Below are positions 35,531 through 46,300 of a stretch of DNA of 64,000 nucleotides, one piece after another. Each line of letters begins with the position of its first letter. The stretch's first letter is position 1. Source of the DNA: Coriolopsis trogii (taxonomy: Eukaryota > Basidiomycota > Agaricomycetes > Polyporales > Polyporaceae); assembly GCA_020543525.1 (NCBI GenBank), contig JAHYIO010000004.1, forward strand, positions 496,001 through 560,000. The letters are read 5' to 3'. The translations under genes and the position numbers were made by a program. The notes beneath the pieces are model-generated. The model had not been told where the DNA came from. It searched no databases and saw only the letters and a list, made by a program, of their open reading frames with translations.

Positions 35531-36077
35531 GTCCTGAGGCAAATTGGGGCGATGATGCAGCTGAACGGTACTTGAATTGATAATATGCTGGGTCGGGGGC
35601 GGGGCGCGCCTCGGTCAAGGTGGTGGAGCGGTTTTGGCGGCGCTGCGTGTGCGGGGCATAAGGTCGGTGACGTTCCACACTCAAAAAGCATACCGGTGGA
35701 CGAAGCTCTGCGTTTCGACTACAAACCGACGATTTGCAATCCACTCACTCAATCGCATTGATGCCTTATGCTGAGTCAAGTATTCGCGTGCTCCAGTCAG
35801 CATTCCGATGACGGGATATCGACTTCGGTTGAGGCGGAACGAAGAAGTTGAGGATATGGCGCTTGTAGAAAGGCAATAGAGCGCTACCAGTGTATTATAC
35901 GTTGATCTATGTATTGGTGTCTCGCAAGGACCTCCCGGCCTGCAAGGAAAACAGTCAGACGCCTCGCTATCACCAATGATCATGCTCACACAAGCATCGA
36001 CACCACGCAAGACTGACAAGAGAAGTTTCGAACGCACCTCAGCGACCCTCCGAGTATCGAATACGCCTCGCGCACTC
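35531..36077. other. Intergenic, no gene recognised
   Basis: Flanks the 3' end of the pseudouridine synthase; no family, repeat or RNA gene identified. Confidence 0.4.
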
Positions 36078-38329
36078 CTATACGGTCGTCGGCCCATACC
36101 ACTCTCCCCCAACGCGCGCCACCTCATCCCCCCCGACCTGCGTCATACTCTCTGGAGAGACGTCCACCCCAGGGCCGCGCACCTTCTTGTCGTCGACCCA
36201 CACGCCGCCGTATTGGTCGTCGAGGTCGAGCGGGATCTCTGCCTGCTTGCAGACGTTGACGAACGACGGGGGCAAGGGCGCGCCGATTGTCAAGCGGAAA
36301 CGGGAGGGACAGAATCGCTGCGCGCAAACATAAGGGTCAGACCTGGGGTCGCGAATGGACGTGCATGCGATACGTACGTTGAGAGAGAATCGGGATGAGT
36401 GCAGGTATAGGCTGCGAGGTATCTTGATCGCATTTTTCATTGCCCTGAACATTGGCGATGCGGGGTTCATATACAAGGCATCACCCAATATTGGTGCTGT
36501 TAGGAAGATTCGTGTCAGTCCTGAACATGGGAAGACTCGGGGCAGAGCAGCGACGGAAGGGCGAGCCGTATTGATCGTTCGTGAGGCTTGCGTCTCACCC
36601 ACCACGCCGAGGGGGTATAGGGATCCCCGGGGACTAGGTCACTCACTGCGTAGATATTGAGAGAGGTGGACTCGCAATTGATGCTTCGCTCCTGTAAGTA
36701 GTCGCAGTCGTAGCAGGGTTAGAGGTAACTTGGGCTTGAGAGCAGTGGCAAGTAAGCGTCCAATCAACAGCGACATAGGCCACAAGCCACTGACAGAGCT
36801 GGCAAGTACTTCGTACTCGGAATGGGTCTCCCTCACCCAGTTCTCCCCGGGGCCCGGGGAAGACTCCCTCCGGAGATCTCTCTCGTAAACGCCCTTCACC
36901 CCGGGTATGCGCACCCAGCCCCTTATGCATTCAAGCTCGGTCTTAATGACACCTGACTTTTGCTTGTTAAACCTTGAGGGGTCCCCGCAAACAAGCGCAA
37001 GGTATGTCTTCTCCGCGGTGTCCGTCCGTATTTGGTGCATGTAGTCCCTTTCGCTTGCTCTGTTGCACGAAAGCACGAAAGCACCTGTGGCAGGCTAATT
37101 CACGGTCAGAGTCGTGGAAAAGTGACGAGTGGCATAACGGGCAATGCGCGATATCCCGCACCAGGACTAGCCTGGGAGCTAGCACTGTGACTGGACTCCT
37201 GGATACGGATTAGCTGCCAGGCTAGTTCAGGACCTGCACAGTGGTTACGTGACGTTAGTCTGAGTAGTAGGCAAGGCATGACACGAATCGGGTGAACCCG
37301 TGACGCGTGCGGGTACGGGTCAAGGAGGAGGTAACCGGCGGAAAACCCGTACACGTAGGCAGGTATCCGCATACCCGTAAGGGCCTCTATATGGTCGTGT
37401 AGCGGAGCTTTACTGTGGGTTGAGCAACACTCAACGCGGTCTACACACCCTCAGTCTCAACATTACTCAGACCTTCAGGCCTGAACCATATTGACGGGTC
37501 GCATTTCGCAATGCCTCAATAGCCGCCGTGTCTGCCATTGCGTCTCCGTGTACGCACCCGTCTGGCTACCCGTACGAAAACCCGTACCCGTACCCGTAAC
37601 CCGCGGATACGGGTTCGCTGCGGGTACCAGTCGTATCCCCTCCATGAGACCCGTACCCGACCCCGGCGTGGTATGCCATTACCTCCCTTTGTTCAGATAT
37701 TCCAGACCTGAACCAGCCTGGCAGCTAGTCTGTGACCAGGAGTCCAGTCACAGTACTAGCTCCTAGGCGAATTCCGGGACGAGACATTGCCCGTTGCCCG
37801 TCGAGTGGTAAACGTTATGACACTCCACCACATACCTTGTCAAGGCGATGGAGCGGGCGTACCGCTTCGTATATGCCAAGATGGTCCTGCAGGTCTGGCT
37901 GTCGATGAGTGCACACGTCAAGTGAGCGCATACGGGGTGACGGGCGCACCCTTCAAGAGTGTAGACAGCATCCAAATGTCGATTTTCTCCTGAGCACAGG
38001 TGAGACGTGAGTAGCGGTTGTGATACGAGCCAAGATCAGACAAACTTCTCGCTCGTAATGGGGGTTTGAAAGTTGGGAGACGAGTCCGTTGGGTTTGTTT
38101 ATGACGGCGAGACCGCGGTCAGAGTACAGGAGCACCTTCTTGGGCAGTATTCTGTAGATGGGGCCCGGAGGATAAGACTTAGGTGCCGGAGCTTGAGGAG
38201 GCTGAGGTAGTGTTGTCGGAATAGAGCGTGGCAACCTCAAACTCTCCTGTATGGCCGTATGAATATTCGTCCAGGACAAACGAACACATGCGTTACCTTC
38301 GCCAACCGGTACGAGAAGCCGGCAGTCAT
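36078..38329 (-). CDS. RluA-family pseudouridine synthase (possibly mitochondrial)
   Basis: ATG 38329 gives MTAGFSYRLAK, then an intron and ESLRLPRSIP, PPGPIYRILPKKVLLYSDRG and LAVINKPNGLVSQ. The catalytic motif reads PLHRLDK-PATGAFVL across the long intron 37835-37095 (Asp of HRLD is the catalytic residue of the family). Then TAEKTYLALVCGD, SEYEVLASS, TGAKHQLRVHLSQYL, APILGDALY, IPRSLYLHSSRFS and a C-terminal RFRLTIGAPLPPSFVNVCKQ domain ending at 36078. These follow the RluA order. The enzyme isomerises uridine in RNA. A short basic N-terminus is compatible with mitochondrial import, but that is inference. One central junction (about 37.9-38.05 kb) was not resolved. Confidence 0.85.
37133..37801. 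mobile_element. MITE-like element with about 100-bp terminal inverted repeats, inside an intron
   Basis: The left end (37136-37235) contains AACGGGCAATG, CTAGC, CTGTGACTGGACTCCTGG and AGCTGCCAGGCTAGTTCAGG. The right end (37690-37795) carries the inverted complement of each in the same order. The core has many ACCCGTA / CGGGTACGGGT motifs in both orientations, like subterminal repeats. CGAGTGG occurs on both sides (37126-37132, 37802-37808) and could be part of a 7-9 bp target duplication, as made by hAT or Mutator elements. No transposase frame. It fills most of a 741-bp intron of the pseudouridine synthase, leaving under 100 bp of native intron. Confidence 0.7.
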
Positions 38330-38374
38330 GATGCACGACGGTAAGTTTCAAGAAATAGTAACAAGGAAATGTTG

Positions 38375-38394
38375 GAGGCGTGACGCGTAGCGTT
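38375..38394. promoter_or_regulatory. CRE-like half-site in a divergent promoter
   Basis: GAGGCGTGACGCGTAGCG lies in the 141-bp space between the pseudouridine synthase ATG (38329) and the ATG of the plus-strand gene (38471). It resembles the GCGTGACGCTACGCGT copy upstream of the BTB gene at 45256. It may be the same factor's site or chance in CG-rich promoter DNA. Confidence 0.3.
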
Positions 38395-38470
38395 TTAAGC
38401 GGAGCTGGAAGCTAGCGCTCATGCGTCTGTGGCGGACTTCGTCGTCGGTGTCTCTCCTCCCCTCATCGAC

Positions 38471-39063
38471 ATGAAAGACTCTGTATACAAACGACAATAC
38501 GATGAGGCCAGAGATGGCCCCACCCCCGTATCTTCGGTCACCGTCGTCGGCACAGGGACAGTCAACACCACCCTCGACGATCCTGACAAGGGTGTCTACC
38601 ACTGGTACATCTCCCTCGACCTGGCCGCTCTTGACTCGCCGCGCGTAGTCACTCTCGATTCCCAGCCGACAAACTATCCTGAGGCTACGCTCATCATCAA
38701 GTCACAGCCGCCGTGCTCTGAGCCCGACAGAGTGCAGGTGACTATACCAACTCTCAAAGCCCCCACTGCATCCCAAGTGATCGACCACCTGATCAGCGAG
38801 GGCATGGCACGCTACGTCTACGCTGAAGGTGGGTTTGGATGCAGGTGGTGGTGTCGAGTTGCTCTCCAGAAGCTGGAGGAGCAGGGTTGGGTGGAACGCG
38901 GAGCGGAGGACAAGTACATTGCGCTCCAGCAGGAATGCGCAGAGCGTGATCCAGACAGGTTTCCAACATTTCTACGAAGAGGAACATTCATGTCAAAGGT
39001 GAGTTTTGTATCGCGAGGATCTGGCATATGGTCCCTCACGACGCACCCATGTCATAGGACTAA
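38471..39063 (+). CDS. Small DUF7770-like protein of unknown function
   Basis: ATG 38471 (MKDSVYKRQYDEARDG) opens a frame running to the intron after TFLRRGTFMSK; splicing 38999-39057 leaves GAC TAA, stop 39061-39063. The protein is about 175 residues: a strand-rich half (GVYHWYISLDLAALDSPRVV, YPEATLIIKSQPP) and a helical half with FGCRWWCRVALQKLEEQGWV. The HW...L start and GCR(W/Y)W block resemble the fungal DUF7770 group; the assignment is from memory of the pattern and not firm. Codons upstream of 38471 are in frame but lack an ATG. Transcribed divergently from the pseudouridine synthase. Confidence 0.6.
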
Positions 39064-39643
39064 GATAATACCCCCTCGCGAGAGAGCTACGGCGTACAGT
39101 AACGCTCGTCCGCACAAACCTCCAATGAATACCACCTTCTCCTGATCATCCACATATACCCTCCGCTTCGTCTTCCTCTCCATCCGGAGTCTCCCTCGAT
39201 TGTGTCATTGTCTGGCAGGCGTGGTATAGGGCCAACGCTCTGGCATGACATGCCTTCAGATCGCTATCTGATACTGAGCGGGATACGCAACCTGTTAACG
39301 AAGACTTCACGAATCGAGACACGGTGGTACTGGTATGGCGTACACTAGCACAGCCTTTGAGCATTATCGGTGTATTGTATCAGCGTGCAATTTACTTGCT
39401 TGAAGGTTATGTCGAGTTTACCCTTTACTCCACGCACGTTGGTGCCTATCTCAAGACGGCCTTACCGACAGAGGTAAGACCGCCGTTTGAGACATGAAGC
39501 AGAGCCTGGAAAGGAGCAATCATTTGAGCGGGACGAGGTGTCGTAGTCGAGATCATTGATATCGAACGGTCTCGCGAGTATCATACAACTGGGATGCTTC
39601 CATAAGTGTTCGCGCTTCCCGTCTACCAGCCTGCATCGCGTTT
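39064..39643. other. Convergent 3' space, no gene recognised
   Basis: No family, repeat or RNA gene recognised between the DUF7770-like gene and the NTF2-like gene. Confidence 0.4.
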
Positions 39644-40286
39644 TCACGCAGTTGTGCCAGGAGGTACATTTCCGGGGATAGCGACTGCGTTCGGGGTGTC
39701 AGTGATGACCTCGTCAAACACTGAGACGCGGCGGGAGTCGCCAATATCGGGGTGTGCCACAGTGGTGTCATGGATGACACTGTATAGGAACGACGCATGA
39801 GGAATTTGATACACCGTAGGGGTAGAAGGGTGAGTATTGTGAAAATACACGTACGTGACATTCAACGACGAGTTCACTGTGCTCGACTGACGGAGGCCGA
39901 AGACAGATAATCCGCCGAAGACGACTGCTTTGAAGGACACACCGACGGTTCCGGTCTGCAGGATGTTACAAGGTTTGATCAGCACATTGTTGACTGGGAT
40001 AAGCGAGACGTACCCCAAGGGCGCTTTCGTCATTGCTGTCCGAGTCGACCGATACGATGTTGTTGAACACGATGGTCGCGCCCGTGTCGTTCTGAATCTC
40101 ACCCCGGATGAGCTGCTTGTATTCCTCGCGAGACATGTGCTGCCCATTGACGCGGATCGTGACCATCCTAGCAATGAAGAGGTCAAACGCGGTGTCGAAT
40201 TCTTCAGCAGTCTTTGCCTCGTAGATGGCAGAAACGCGGGCTTTGACGTAGTCAGGAAGGATAGGGAGGTTGACGTTGTTCGACAT
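39644..40286 (-). CDS. NTF2-like (SnoaL-like) small protein, copy 1
   Basis: ATG 40286 gives MSNNVNLPILPDYVKARVSA, IYEAKTAEEFDTAFDLFIAR, VTIRVNGQHMSREEYKQLIR and GEIQNDTGATIVFNNIVSVD. After the intron: GTVGVSFKAVVFGGLSVFGL, RQSSTVNSSLNVTYVY and, at the C-terminus, RRVSVFDEVITDTPNAVAIP, GNVPPGTTA. Alternating helices and a curved sheet with a final helix-free tail fit the NTF2-like/SnoaL-like fold. Function is not known; such proteins bind or isomerise small molecules or act as dimers. Copy 2 at 44047 shares the layout and intron sites. Each copy has an intact BTB gene within about 1 kb. Confidence 0.8.
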
Positions 40287-41108
40287 GATCAAGCTGAAGG
40301 CCTGTGAGAAGTGTAGCCGAAGAATGGAGGAAAGAGACGACGAGTGAGGCCAGAATGAACTCACTCTTATACAAGAATGGATGGGTCGGCACAAGTCCGA
40401 GTACGCCCTCGCGGAGCGCTGCAAGGGAGGGCGGGGCCCGAGCGGTAGGTTCCAGTCCGAGGTGCACCGCCGCATGTATTAGGTAGCCGGGAATGGTTAG
40501 TAGCAACCTGTGCAAGCAAGCGGCTGTGGCTACCGTACTAGACGGGGCTCTGAGTAGGTTCATGATGCCGCTCCGAGTCCCAGAGGCGGCTCGCCCTGAC
40601 GCCGTCAGAAGGTCAATGCGCAGTGTGTAAGGGAGCGGAACTTTTGACAGTAAACGCGGGAGAATCATTTAGCAGCAAGAAGACGTCAATCAACGCGCAT
40701 GCATACAATGAATGCATCGGACAACTTGGATTAGAGCAGACGACAAAATATGATGCGATTCCAGTCGTCGAACGAAGGCCAGTCTTTCTTCAAACTTTGC
40801 ATGAATTCGGGGAGCTTGCGGTCGATGCCATTACTCGTAGAGGTGTCATGTAAGGGTGCAATAGAAACTCGACATAGTAGAGAGGGAATCGCCTTCGGAC
40901 CACTCAAGCAGTGAAGGAGATGCAGAAAGAGTCATTCGCGTGACCTGAGAAGGGTGACTGTCGCGTGACATAACGTGTGTCTGACGTCACGGGCCACTGT
41001 GTGGATTTGTTGCCACTACTAACTCAAGTTGAGTTCGTAGATCTCTTCCTACCAACACCATCTTCGCACTCTTATCATATTATCTGGCGTCCTGTTGCTG
41101 TTCAGAGC
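40287..41108. other. Divergent promoter region between NTF2-like copy 1 and a BTB gene
   Basis: About 820 bp. It includes CRE-like sites near 40935-40993. A minus-strand frame runs upstream of 40286 to 40668, but there is no ATG supported by copy 2, so it is treated as leader/promoter. Confidence 0.45.
40935..40993. promoter_or_regulatory. CRE-like site cluster upstream of the BTB gene at 41109
   Basis: TTCGCGTGACC (40935-40945), CGCGTGACATAACGTGT (40962-40978) and TGACGTCACGGG (40982-40993). The cluster ends 116 bp before the ATG. The pair CGCGTGACnTAACG plus TGACGTCACGGG repeats the two-part arrangement seen at 32769-32818. Confidence 0.6.
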
Positions 41109-42322
41109 ATGTGTTCTGACAGTACTCCAGAGCTGCCGAACGGATCTCCTAACGACGACGACGCGATCAAATCCGCGAAGACAGGGCAACAAGCCTTGAG
41201 TGAGGCGTTGATGGAGAGAGACGAGGAGTTTTGGTTTGAGGACGGCACGGTGATTCTAGTTGCTGGGAATGTTGAGTTCAGGGTCTACAAGGGCACTCTT
41301 GCCAAAGTCTCCCCCGTCTTCTTTGACATGTTTACTCTGCCGCAACCCGTCTCTTCAGACTTGAATGACGCTGTAACGCCATCGACGAAGTGCCCGGTTG
41401 TACGACTGGAGGGAGATAGCCCTACGGCCCTGAGGCATGTTCTGAGAGTACTGTTTCCACTCAACCCAACACCGTGAGTGTCTTCTCTTTCTCCTCATCG
41501 TCCACTCTCCATTACCGTGACCTCGCTACGGAGTTGTGCATGTCAGTCAACATGCACCTTTTACTTACCATGTGCGCTGTTGTGCTAACCACCCAATGTC
41601 CTGATAGCTGGGTACTCGCTCCGGAACCGCCGACTTTCCACATGCTCTACGCCTGCGCTCGGCTCGGACACAAGTACCAGATTGAGAGCCTGATACGTCA
41701 AATTACCGGTTACCTCTCGCAGCAATTCACGACCCGTTACGCCGCCTGGGAAGAAGCTAGCGACTACGTACCAAAAGGGTTCAAACTCGAGCATGCTATC
41801 GGTGTGATTCATATCGCACGCCTCCTCGATTGCCCTCTTCTACTACCGACTGCCTTTCTCGTCTGCTGCCATGCGAACGAAGACCGACTCATGCAAGGAT
41901 TTCAGGACGAGGATGGAATAGTGGTGACCTTGGATGCAGCAGATCTTGCTCGGCTCCTACGCGGCCAGAAGAAGCTCTTGAAGGTCTCCTTCGCAACCGC
42001 ACTCCAGGTTTTCGCACCTGTGCCACCGTCGCTTCCGACTGCTGAAGGTGTCACGCAGTCCCATGATGGTTGCTCGCGGAGACTCCGTGATCGCCTTCAT
42101 GCAGCTGACCTGCTGTCGGATGAAGAGACCTTCTTGAATCCGTTCAATGTCTGGACGGTCATTCGTGGCTACCCGTTATACAAAGACCTTCAGGTCTGCA
42201 CGCGTTGCCACAAGGTACTGGCAGAACGATATCGGAAGGCGATCATGGAATATTGGAATCGGTTGCCTGGAATCTTCGATCTGACCGTAAAGGGTTGGGA
42301 AGACGAGACCAGAGCCAAATAA
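41109..42322 (+). CDS. BTB/POZ-domain protein
   Basis: Exons 41109-41473 and 41608-42322 give 359 residues. An acidic N-terminus leads to RDEEFWFEDGTVILVAGNVE, FRVYKGTLAKVSPVFFDMFT, the LPQP loop and PVVRLEGDSPTALRHVLRVL. Exon 2 has PTFHMLYACARLGHKYQIES, EHAIGVIHIARLLDCPLLLP, LDAADLARLLRG and CTRCHKVLAERY...YWNRLPGIFDLTVKGW. The 134-bp intron is twice the length of its paralogues' introns. CRE-like sites lie 116-174 bp upstream. No defect seen. Confidence 0.92.
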
Positions 42323-44046
42323 GGTGAGTCTCTACTTTTTCAGTGTGATGTACAGTGGATTGAACAAGCTCCGCGACACCCCAGACGATGATTCTGTGGC
42401 GCATTATTTGTTGTATTTCCCGTATTCTCGATTCAACACTACGTCAAGTATAGACTGGCTGGAGACTTGGGTATGGCACGTATCCTACGGCTGCCGGTGC
42501 GATCCAGTAGCGACACTCCACTGGCGGTAAGTACGGCACCGATGGGCATCGGAAGTGTCTCAATATAGACATCTGCTCAAGCGGTGCCTCGAGCCACCAC
42601 CGCTCGACGTTGAACATGAAACACTGCGGAAGGGCTACGGTGAGCCGTGACAGATACGCTGCAATCAGCCGATCCAACCATCGTCTGACGCCCTCTCTTA
42701 GAGGCGCGGCCGTCTGAAGCCGGGGAGTGCTGCCCTCCGGACGAAGTCAGCAGCCTCAGAAGCCTCGGCCTAGTTGTCGGCAGGCACGCACCCTGTCGCC
42801 GCGCATATTTGTACGTGTACAGTTTCGAACGTTATCCTGCAGTCTTGAAGCCGGCCTCGAACAGAGGGTCCCAACAGGATACCTCCGTTTGAGTGGCCTG
42901 CTAAGTGTATTACTCACCAGGGACTCTACGGCTATGAGCCGACGACTGTCGAGTGGTGGCGATCGCTGCGACTGAGCTGCGGTGTAACTCGGTGGCATAG
43001 GCGTTCGATGGAGGTCCCAGTGTAGAGCGCCATAACACAGCAACCGAGACAGCGCCCTTCGTGGCTTCTGCCGCGAGAAAGCCTAATCAGCCTTCCACGG
43101 CGCTCAACGAGACAGCCACTGTGCAACTGGGACGCTATACGTGTCCTGGTTTCAAATGTCTTCTATCTCTTTCTTGCTGTCCCCCTCGGAGATGGATGAG
43201 AAGCTCGTTCGGACATGGTTCCCTCCGGACGACCACGGCTACGAGAATGTACAGTACCATGGATCGCAGGTGTGCGCTAGTCGCATGGGTTAGTGCGTTG
43301 GATGCCGCTGGCCCTGGGACCGCGGTACGCATCTCTCCATTCTTGAGCTATTTATATCTGTGATGAACATCTCATCCCCGGTGCGCGCGTTGACCTCCAG
43401 TCCATCCGACACTTGCGGAGAGACGAGGTGGCGAGCATTGACCGGGTCAGTAGTTCTTTCTAATCTCTCTGGCACTTCGCTCCCTCTGGTGCGCGCGCTG
43501 TTTGATCATCTGTTCTCCTGATGTAAGAAGGTACGTTATCTACCGCTGAGGCCAACAACATAACTTACGTGTCACAGATGCTGTAGGTAGAGCATCCGAT
43601 GCTTTCGGTCCTGTTCCGCATGTGGCCGCACACCACGGTGCTCACCAAAGAGCACTGGCAGTACAGGGTCGGGTTCTTAGGACGTCTGCAGGACGGTGAC
43701 GGCGCTCCGATCTAGAGCGAACTCCCAAATCCGGCAAACGCTCTCAAACATATCACAGCCTTGAACTCGGCAATGTTCCCACAACCGCTCATGTTCAGCG
43801 GACACATTGTCGACCGGTGACCTGCGCATTTGTCTAGGGCTGTTACGGTATGGTATGTAAGTGCGCCCGCAAGCCTTCCCCAACGATGCCCCCTGACAAT
43901 CATGCCAGTCCGTCTCGCGTATAAGAAGGCCGCTACCCTCGCCCTCCGGTCATCCTACAGAACCAATTCCCCTCTCCTCCCTCATCCTGAAGCTCTCCAT
44001 TACCCCAGACGTATCACCAATCCCTTTTTTACCCAGCGCGCATTCA
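42323..44046. other. Long stretch without a recognised gene
   Basis: About 1.7 kb. Short frames on both strands, CpG-rich patches around 42.7 kb, no family recognised. The right end carries the promoter of NTF2-like copy 2. Confidence 0.4.
43919..43926 (+). promoter_or_regulatory. TATA-like box GTATAAGA
   Basis: TATAAG lies 121 bp before ATG 44047. It argues that the in-frame upstream ATG at 43903 is outside the transcript and that translation starts at 44047. Confidence 0.4.
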
Positions 44047-44694
44047 TGTCTGTCAACATTGTCCTCCCCGACCTCCCGCACTACGTCGAGAACGGCATCT
44101 CGGCCATTTACAGCGCGAAGACGGCCGAGGAGTTCAACGAGGCGTTTGATCTCTTCGTCGCGGAGAAGGTCACGATCCGTGTCAATGGGGAGCACATGTC
44201 GCGCGACGAGTACAAGAAGCTCGTCATGGGCGAGATCCAGAACGACACGAGCGCGGACGTGACGTTCAACAGCGTCCTCTCTGTTCCTTCGAAGAGCAAG
44301 GACCTCCGTGCTATTGGCGTGAGTCTTTCCTTCTCGGAACGAGAGTGAGTAGACCATGAAGGCTCATGACCTCTGGTGATGTACATAGACCGGAACGGTT
44401 GGCATATCGTTCAAGGCCGTCGTCTTCGGCCGACTTTTCGTTCTTGGCCAGCGCGAGTCGAGCACGGTTACGTCGTCTTTCCATGCTACGTATGTTGCGC
44501 TCTCTCATTCTTTTTCGTTGCGACCGGGTGCTAACCTCTTCTTCAGTGTCATTCAGGACCCGAGCATCCACCACCACCAGGTTGGGCGCGGGGGGGCCTT
44601 CGACGCGCGTCGCGTCACCATTATTGACGAGGTGTTGACCGATGAGCAGAACAGGATCACGGTTCCGGGCAACATGCCGCCCACCACCGCTTGA
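44047..44694 (+). CDS. NTF2-like (SnoaL-like) small protein, copy 2
   Basis: ATG 44047 gives MSVNIVLPDLPHYVENGISA, AKTAEEFNEAFDLFVAEKVT, RVNGEHMSRDEYKKLVMGEI and QNDTSADVTFNSVLSV. After introns: TGTVGISFKAVVFGRLFVLG, QRESSTVTSSFHAT, VIQDPSIHHHQVG, ARRVTIIDEVLTDEQNRITV and PGNMPPTTA. It aligns end to end with copy 1 (39644-40286) and shares its intron after the first block. The 5' portion uses almost only C/G-ending codons, which suggests good expression. Start chosen by homology to copy 1 and the TATA-like box. Confidence 0.82.
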
Positions 44695-45255
44695 ATCGGT
44701 ATAGCAGGAGCTCAAGCATGAGCACTGCAGGACTAGTTATGCTGTGCAGTGTGTTGCAATGGTCTCCGCATTGTACTTTAGTGGCTCTCGTATATGTGTT
44801 GTAATTCCCTGCTCCAAGCTTTCGTTTATGTGTATGAAGTGTAATGCAATGGCAAGCTCAGGCTCCCTCGCTGTCGTCAGAATGCCACCAGTGGCACCTT
44901 TGGTACGGATCGTCACCATGCATCACGAGGCGTACTACGACACCTGCAAATAATATGCACTGTGATTTTAATGCTCGACCTGAGTTCTCAAGCCAAAATA
45001 GCCACTACGGCTCATTTCTGTGTGGCTGGCGCAAGAGGCGGTTCAGAGAGCTTGCTTCAAGTGGCGTGGGGTAGGATGCGTGACGAACGCGTGACGCTAC
45101 GCGTTTTGATAGTCGGTCACGTCACTTCCTCGTCTCCCCCTTGCCACTGCCACCACCACCACCTGCTACGCCCCCTGTCTCTGACTCTATATAGCGGTCC
45201 TTTGAAGAGTGCTTGACTACCGCCAACGGCCCCGTAATCTGGTTGCGGCGTCGCA
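44695..45255. other. Intergenic promoter region of a BTB gene
   Basis: Holds CRE-like palindromes at 45079-45125 and a TATA box at 45188; no gene seen. Confidence 0.5.
45079..45104. promoter_or_regulatory. CRE-like palindrome upstream of the BTB gene at 45256
   Basis: GCGTGACGAACGCGTGACGC runs into ACGCGTGACGCTACGCGT (45087-45104), an imperfect form of the 18-bp palindrome at 2154. TCACGTCAC follows at about 45117. TATATAG at 45188-45194 and ATG 45256 lie downstream in order. Confidence 0.6.
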
Positions 45256-46300
45256 ATGGATGGGAGTCTGTGTGGCTCAGGGCTCATGCCCAAGAAAGTA
45301 CAAGAAGGGGACGACAGGCACAATGAGAGGGACCCAGAGCTCTGGCATGACGACGGCACAATAGCATTGATTGCTGGACATGTGGAATTCCGAGTCTACA
45401 AGGGTACTCTGGCCGCCAACTCCACCGTTTTCGCGGACATGTTCGCCTTCCCTCAAGCAAGCAAAAACGCTGAATCATGTCCTGTCGTCCACGTGACCGA
45501 TAGTCCGGAGGACCTGAGACACGTTCTCCGTGTTCTATTTCCTAACAAAGATTCACAGTACGTTCGTCGCCGCTTTTCTAGTGTGAAGAGCACGTGAGCT
45601 AACCTACAATTGTCGGAGGTTGATTCCAGACGAGTTGGCGACTCTGACTTTCAACATGGTCTCCGCATTCGTGCGCCTCGGAGACAAGTATCAGATCGAA
45701 CATCTTATCCGGCAGACCCTCAACTTCCTCAAACGTCACTTCACAAACGACTTCGACCTGTGGCCCTCCCGCTCCGCCACTGCGTCCCTCGTGGATGGAT
45801 GGAAGGCGGTTCATGCCATAGGCGTCGTCAACCTTGCCCGCCTCGCCGAGTGCGATGCCATTCTTCCCGCGGCCATGTTACAATGCTGCAGGTTGACCAG
45901 CGCAGAGCTTCTGGACGGCTTCTTGCGCGAGGACGGCACGCGCGAGACTCTCAGCCGCGAAGACCTTGTACGCTGCCTAGACGCACAAAAGAGTTACGTT
46001 CGGCACATGGCCGCCATGTGCCAAGCGATAAACAAGCTCTCCGTCCATCCGCCTTCATGCCTCTCGTTAGAGGTATGCCGACCAGCGTGGCCAGCGTACA
46101 TCCAGTACCGACAAATAGCCTGGTTCAACGTCGATGACCCCTTCCGAAACTTCAACGCTGAGTTCGACTGGGACGCGCCGCACTTCGGTTTGTGCATTGG
46201 ATGCATCGAATGGGTCAAGTCACGCTTGGTGATTGAACAGCGGAAGCTTTGGGAGCGTCGTCGTGAGATAGTCGGTCTCGCGCCTGAAAGCTCAAGTTAA
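45256..46300 (+). CDS. BTB/POZ-domain protein (divergent member)
   Basis: Exons 45256-45557 and 45619-46300 give 327 residues. The BTB half reads DPELWHDDGTIALIAGHVEF, YKGTLAANSTVFADMFAFPQ and CPVVHVTDSPEDLRHVLRVL. Exon 2 has LTFNMVSAFVRLGDKYQIEH, VHAIGVVNLARLAECDAILP, LSREDLVRCLD and a C-terminal LCIGCIEWVKSRLVIEQRKL block followed by RRREIVGLAPE. It differs from the others in E(L)WHDDG for EFWYEDG and NSTVF for HSPVF. Promoter has the CRE-like palindrome and TATATAG. A truncated copy of its own C-terminus lies at 46707-46844. Confidence 0.9.

Noticed and set aside
36078..36605. Separate gene of unknown function downstream of the pseudouridine synthase
   Set aside because: The frame continues the RluA order (APILGDALY, SLYLHSSRFS, RFRLTIGAPLP) and is best read as the 3' exons of the same gene.
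43903..44046. Upstream in-frame ATG giving a longer NTF2-like protein with a mitochondrial-looking leader
   Set aside because: A TATA-like box at 43919 lies after this ATG and copy 1 has no equivalent leader.
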